In this document: positions 61,727-64,000 of the stretch, one piece after another | Layout: the number at the start of each line of letters is the position of its first letter | Numbering within the stretch: the first letter of the stretch is position 1 | From: Priestia megaterium | Lineage (GTDB): Bacteria; Bacillota; Bacilli; Bacillales; Bacillaceae_H | Direction of reading: 5' to 3' | Assembly (NCBI RefSeq): GCF_023824195.1 | Contig: NZ_CP085442.1 | Coordinates: forward strand, 3,510,001 to 3,574,000 | DNA length: 64,000 nucleotides | The notes under the pieces: generated by a model | Databases searched by the model: none | Seen by the model: the letters and a program-made list of their open reading frames with translations, nothing else | Told to the model about the DNA's origin: nothing | Translations under genes and position numbers: made by a program

Positions 61727-63205
61727 TCAGCTATTTGTTACTTCTTTCTTTTTAGCTTCTGTATTTAATACAGCATCTACCATGTCAAATGAGTGGCTGC
61801 GCTTGTAGCTATTGTAGAAAATAGCTCTTTTACGGATTGGATCTCCTGTATAGTATCGCTCGTATTGAAGTAACCTTTGGCCAAATGCTTCTCCACATAG
61901 GTCCCATGCTAATTTAAATAATTGAACACGATCTATAGCAGGTACTCCTTCTCGGCCTCCATAATAACGATTTAAATCCTCTCTTAATTCAAGATTTTCA
62001 AAATCTGCTCCTGTAGGAGACATAAGCAAACCGCCTGCACCAATTGTTTGCATGACTTCAATAGCACGAGGGTACATTATAGGAAGCAATCCACGAATTG
62101 TTTCTAAAGCCGTTTCATTTGGAAGAGCTTCTCCTTTTTCATTAATCGTATACTCATACTCTGATGTTCGAAGCAAAGCCCTAATAGATTCTACTGACTG
62201 TACCAATTCCCCTAAGCTCTCTTGAACGTTCAGATATCCATCTACACCGATTGCATCCGCTACTTTACAAGCTACTTCCGTTGCAAATTGGAGTTTGATT
62301 AATCCTCTTACACCAGATTGATGTGCAGGTTGTTGAGCGATTCCTGTTTTAGGATAAAGAAGATTTGCAGCTTCAATATTGTTATATAAAAACACTCGGT
62401 TCCAAGGAATCAGCACATCATTAAAAATCAATACTGCATCCATCTCTTCAAATCGAGAGGCTAGTGGATGATCAAACACTGATCTTGTTCCGTCTTGCAT
62501 AGCTTCCCGGCAAAGAATTCGAAGTCCCGGTGTATCAATTGGCAGCGCAAAAGCAAGTGCGTAACGTTCATCTCCAGGTTTAAATCCTGGGAATGAATAA
62601 ACAATAACTTCATCGGTAATAGGTGAAAGTGTAGCTAGCATTTTAGCTCCCTTTACAACAAGGCCATCTGGTGTTTCTTTGACAGCACCTAAATGAGTAA
62701 AGAGATCTTGCTGTTCATGTGAGGCTTTGCTTCGGTCATTCTGCGGGTTAATAATAGCATGAGTTAAAAACAAGTCATTATCACGAATATAACGATAATA
62801 ATCTCTTATATTTTTGCCCCACTGTTCATTGTAATTATCTAGGAAACTAGCATTATGAAATAAAGAAGTGACCACAACATTTAAGAAATCCGGTGTTCTT
62901 CCCATCAGTCCAAAGGTAGCTTTTGCAAATGCTTCAAACACTTCTCGGCGAGCTACTAAATCTTCGTAACTTTTAGGAATTAAGAAGGCATTTGATATTC
63001 TCTCTCCTGTTTCTTCGCAAATATGAGTAATGTTCTCTTGGTAAGCTGGGTCATGCTGCATATCGTACAGCTTAGCAATTTCTAAAATAGGCTGTTGAAA
63101 TACCTTTTCCTCAAATACATTCGTAATTTTTCTTCCCCCTAACCAAATTTCTGGCTGGCGTGATCTTAATGCACCGATATATTGAGCACCTGTACGAATC
63201 CCCAT
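61727..63205 (-). CDS. FADH2-dependent anthranilate 3-monooxygenase, oxygenase component (HpaB family)
   Basis: 492 residues, full-length acyl-CoA dehydrogenase-like HpaB fold: [26 protein letters not shown] at the N-terminus, [13 protein letters not shown] (flavin/substrate loop), [18 protein letters not shown] and [29 protein letters not shown]. Relatives hydroxylate aromatic rings with FADH2 from a separate reductase. Together with the reductase, FAD synthetase and 3-hydroxyanthranilate dioxygenase in one operon, anthranilate is the likely substrate, as shown for the NG80-2 enzyme; 4-hydroxyphenylacetate is the alternative. First gene of the operon; AGGGGGATG precedes the start. Confidence 0.88.
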   Translation of the reverse strand: MGIRTGAQYIGALRSRQPEIWLGGRKITNVFEEKVFQQPILEIAKLYDMQHDPAYQENITHICEETGERISNAFLIPKSYEDLVARREVFEAFAKATFGLMGRTPDFLNVVVTSLFHNASFLDNYNEQWGKNIRDYYRYIRDNDLFLTHAIINPQNDRSKASHEQQDLFTHLGAVKETPDGLVVKGAKMLATLSPITDEVIVYSFPGFKPGDERYALAFALPIDTPGLRILCREAMQDGTRSVFDHPLASRFEEMDAVLIFNDVLIPWNRVFLYNNIEAANLLYPKTGIAQQPAHQSGVRGLIKLQFATEVACKVADAIGVDGYLNVQESLGELVQSVESIRALLRTSEYEYTINEKGEALPNETALETIRGLLPIMYPRAIEVMQTIGAGGLLMSPTGADFENLELREDLNRYYGGREGVPAIDRVQLFKLAWDLCGEAFGQRLLQYERYYTGDPIRKRAIFYNSYKRSHSFDMVDAVLNTEAKKKEVTNS

Positions 63206-63244
63206 ATTTGTTCATCCCCCTAAGGTTTAATAGTAATTAATTGA

Positions 63245-63250
63245 ATTATA
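63245..63250 (-). promoter_or_regulatory. -10 box of the meta-cleavage operon
   Basis: Perfect TATAAT on the minus strand, 40 nt before the monooxygenase gene. The region 17 nt upstream (CACCCC) is not a -35 box. Confidence 0.5.
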
Positions 63251-63455
63251 GTATTTGATTTTTTTTAGGGGTGTAGTCCCGTTAACATTTTTTTGGAGTT
63301 TTTTATTTTTGGAATAGACGGAGTAACTCGAATAAGAATAAGAAATTTATATTATTGCTTTTAAGCATCTTTCGCTTTAAGATATTGTAAAGAGCTTAAC
63401 GTTTTTATAAAAATATTGGCTTTTTAAAAAAGAGATCAAACAAAGCGCACATATT

Positions 63456-63469
63456 TGTAAGCGCTTACT
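63456..63469. promoter_or_regulatory. cre-like CcpA site
   Basis: TGTAAGCGCTTACT fits TGWAANCGNTNWCA at 13 of 14 positions; it suggests catabolite repression of the aromatic pathway or of its regulator. Confidence 0.6.
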
Positions 63470-63588
63470 TATTTTGTTTTTTATAGCAACGTAAATAAAA
63501 TGCCCCACTCTATAGTTTGTTACTTGATCTTACAATTGCCTTTTCAATTTTTAAGCGTATCTTATATTTTGGTTAAGGAGTGAGTATT

Positions 63589-64000
63589 ATGGCTATTCTC
63601 TTCAATCATGAAAATAATTTCAAAAACTACTTAATGTACGGAAAAAGGCAATATATGAAACAAAAAAATGTGGTATATGAACAAGGAGACATAGGAGAAG
63701 GATTTTATTACCTGGACAGTGGATTAATTAAAGTCCATACCTCTACCCCATTAGGGAAAGAGCGTGTATTAAACATTGTATTGCCAGGTCAATTGTTGGG
63801 AGTTCAAGCAATGGACCAACAAGCTCATTTCACTACTGCTACTACGGTAAAAGATTCTGTACTATATTATTTTAGTTATGACGATTTCAAAACGCTTATA
63901 ACTCTCCATCCGCCCATACTAAACCTTATTACAAAGAGTATTATTCAAAAAATGCATATCTTAGCCGAACAAATTAATTTAAATACATTAACTACCGAAC
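63589..64000 (+). CDS. Crp/Fnr-family regulator, 3' part missing
   Basis: First 137 residues of a cyclic-nucleotide-binding-domain protein; it continues past the window edge. KQKNVVYEQGDIGEGFYYLDSGLIKVHTSTPLGKERVLNIVLPGQLLGVQAMD is a typical cNMP-binding beta-barrel, followed by the start of the long dimer helix (NLITKSIIQKMHILAEQINLNT). The DNA-binding domain is not seen. Divergent from the anthranilate operon, so it is the natural candidate activator. No Fnr-type N-terminal Cys cluster. Start behind AAGGAG, 8 nt. Confidence 0.85.
   Translation, partial: MAILFNHENNFKNYLMYGKRQYMKQKNVVYEQGDIGEGFYYLDSGLIKVHTSTPLGKERVLNIVLPGQLLGVQAMDQQAHFTTATTVKDSVLYYFSYDDFKTLITLHPPILNLITKSIIQKMHILAEQINLNTLTTE

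Larger units (their letters stand above)
63206..63588. other. divergent control region of the meta-cleavage operon and the Crp/Fnr gene
   Basis: 383 nt. For the minus operon a good TATAAT (63245-63250) lacks a consensus -35, which suits an activator. A cre-like site lies at 63456-63469. The ribosome-binding site of the Crp/Fnr gene is at 63575-63580. Confidence 0.6.

Overview
The window looks like a chromosomal segment of a low-GC, spore-forming Gram-positive bacterium, most likely of the Bacillus megaterium (Priestia) group. The basis is strong AGGAGG-type ribosome-binding sites, TTG and GTG starts, an H-type small acid-soluble spore protein gene (sspH), CcpA-type cre sites, AraR-type operators and an S-box riboswitch. 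I saw no rRNA, complete tRNA, CRISPR array, prophage or intact insertion sequence.

Layout. 0-15 kb: a truncated PEP/pyruvate-binding gene, a sodium:solute symporter pair next to a FadR-type regulator, a CPBP protease, a DeoR regulator divergent from a HAD phosphatase, a 2-hydroxyacid dehydrogenase and many small membrane proteins. 15-18.8 kb: an acetate transporter and metE, whose leader carries a SAM riboswitch followed by a cobalamin riboswitch, each with its own terminator. 20-27 kb: an arabinose locus (araB-araD-araA-araE) divergent from araR, with visible operators. 27-44.9 kb: an HD hydrolase, feoA with a FeoB split into two proteins, two copies of a YtkA-like lipoprotein, an ECF sigma/anti-sigma pair, an LD-carboxypeptidase-like S66 peptidase, an NlpC/P60 hydrolase, NupC and MarC. 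44.9-47.6 kb: a gene-poor stretch with sspH, tiny ORFs, a possible small RNA, a truncated Rpn-family fragment and a tRNA-like fragment. 47.6-64 kb: a large catabolic cluster.

The catabolic cluster is the most coherent system. A TetR regulator is divergent from kynU-permease-kynA-kynB, which converts tryptophan to anthranilate. Facing it is a 12-gene minus-strand operon: HpaB-type monooxygenase, FAD-synthetase domain, flavin reductase, 3-hydroxyanthranilate dioxygenase, ACMS decarboxylase, RidA-type deaminase, semialdehyde dehydrogenase, dienoate hydratase, acetaldehyde dehydrogenase, hydroxyoxovalerate aldolase, oxalocrotonate decarboxylase and a 4-OT homolog. Together they would take tryptophan to anthranilate, 3-hydroxyanthranilate, aminomuconate, oxalocrotonate, and finally pyruvate and acetyl-CoA, without a kynurenine 3-monooxygenase. 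The anthranilate half matches the pathway described in Geobacillus thermodenitrificans NG80-2. A Crp/Fnr-family gene, cut by the window end, is divergent from the operon and probably regulates it.

Three copies of a roughly 200-330 bp dispersed repeat lie at about 6.8, 14.3 and 38.9 kb. Each has a terminator hairpin, with a compensatory base change between copies, and a GC-rich domain with pseudoknot potential.
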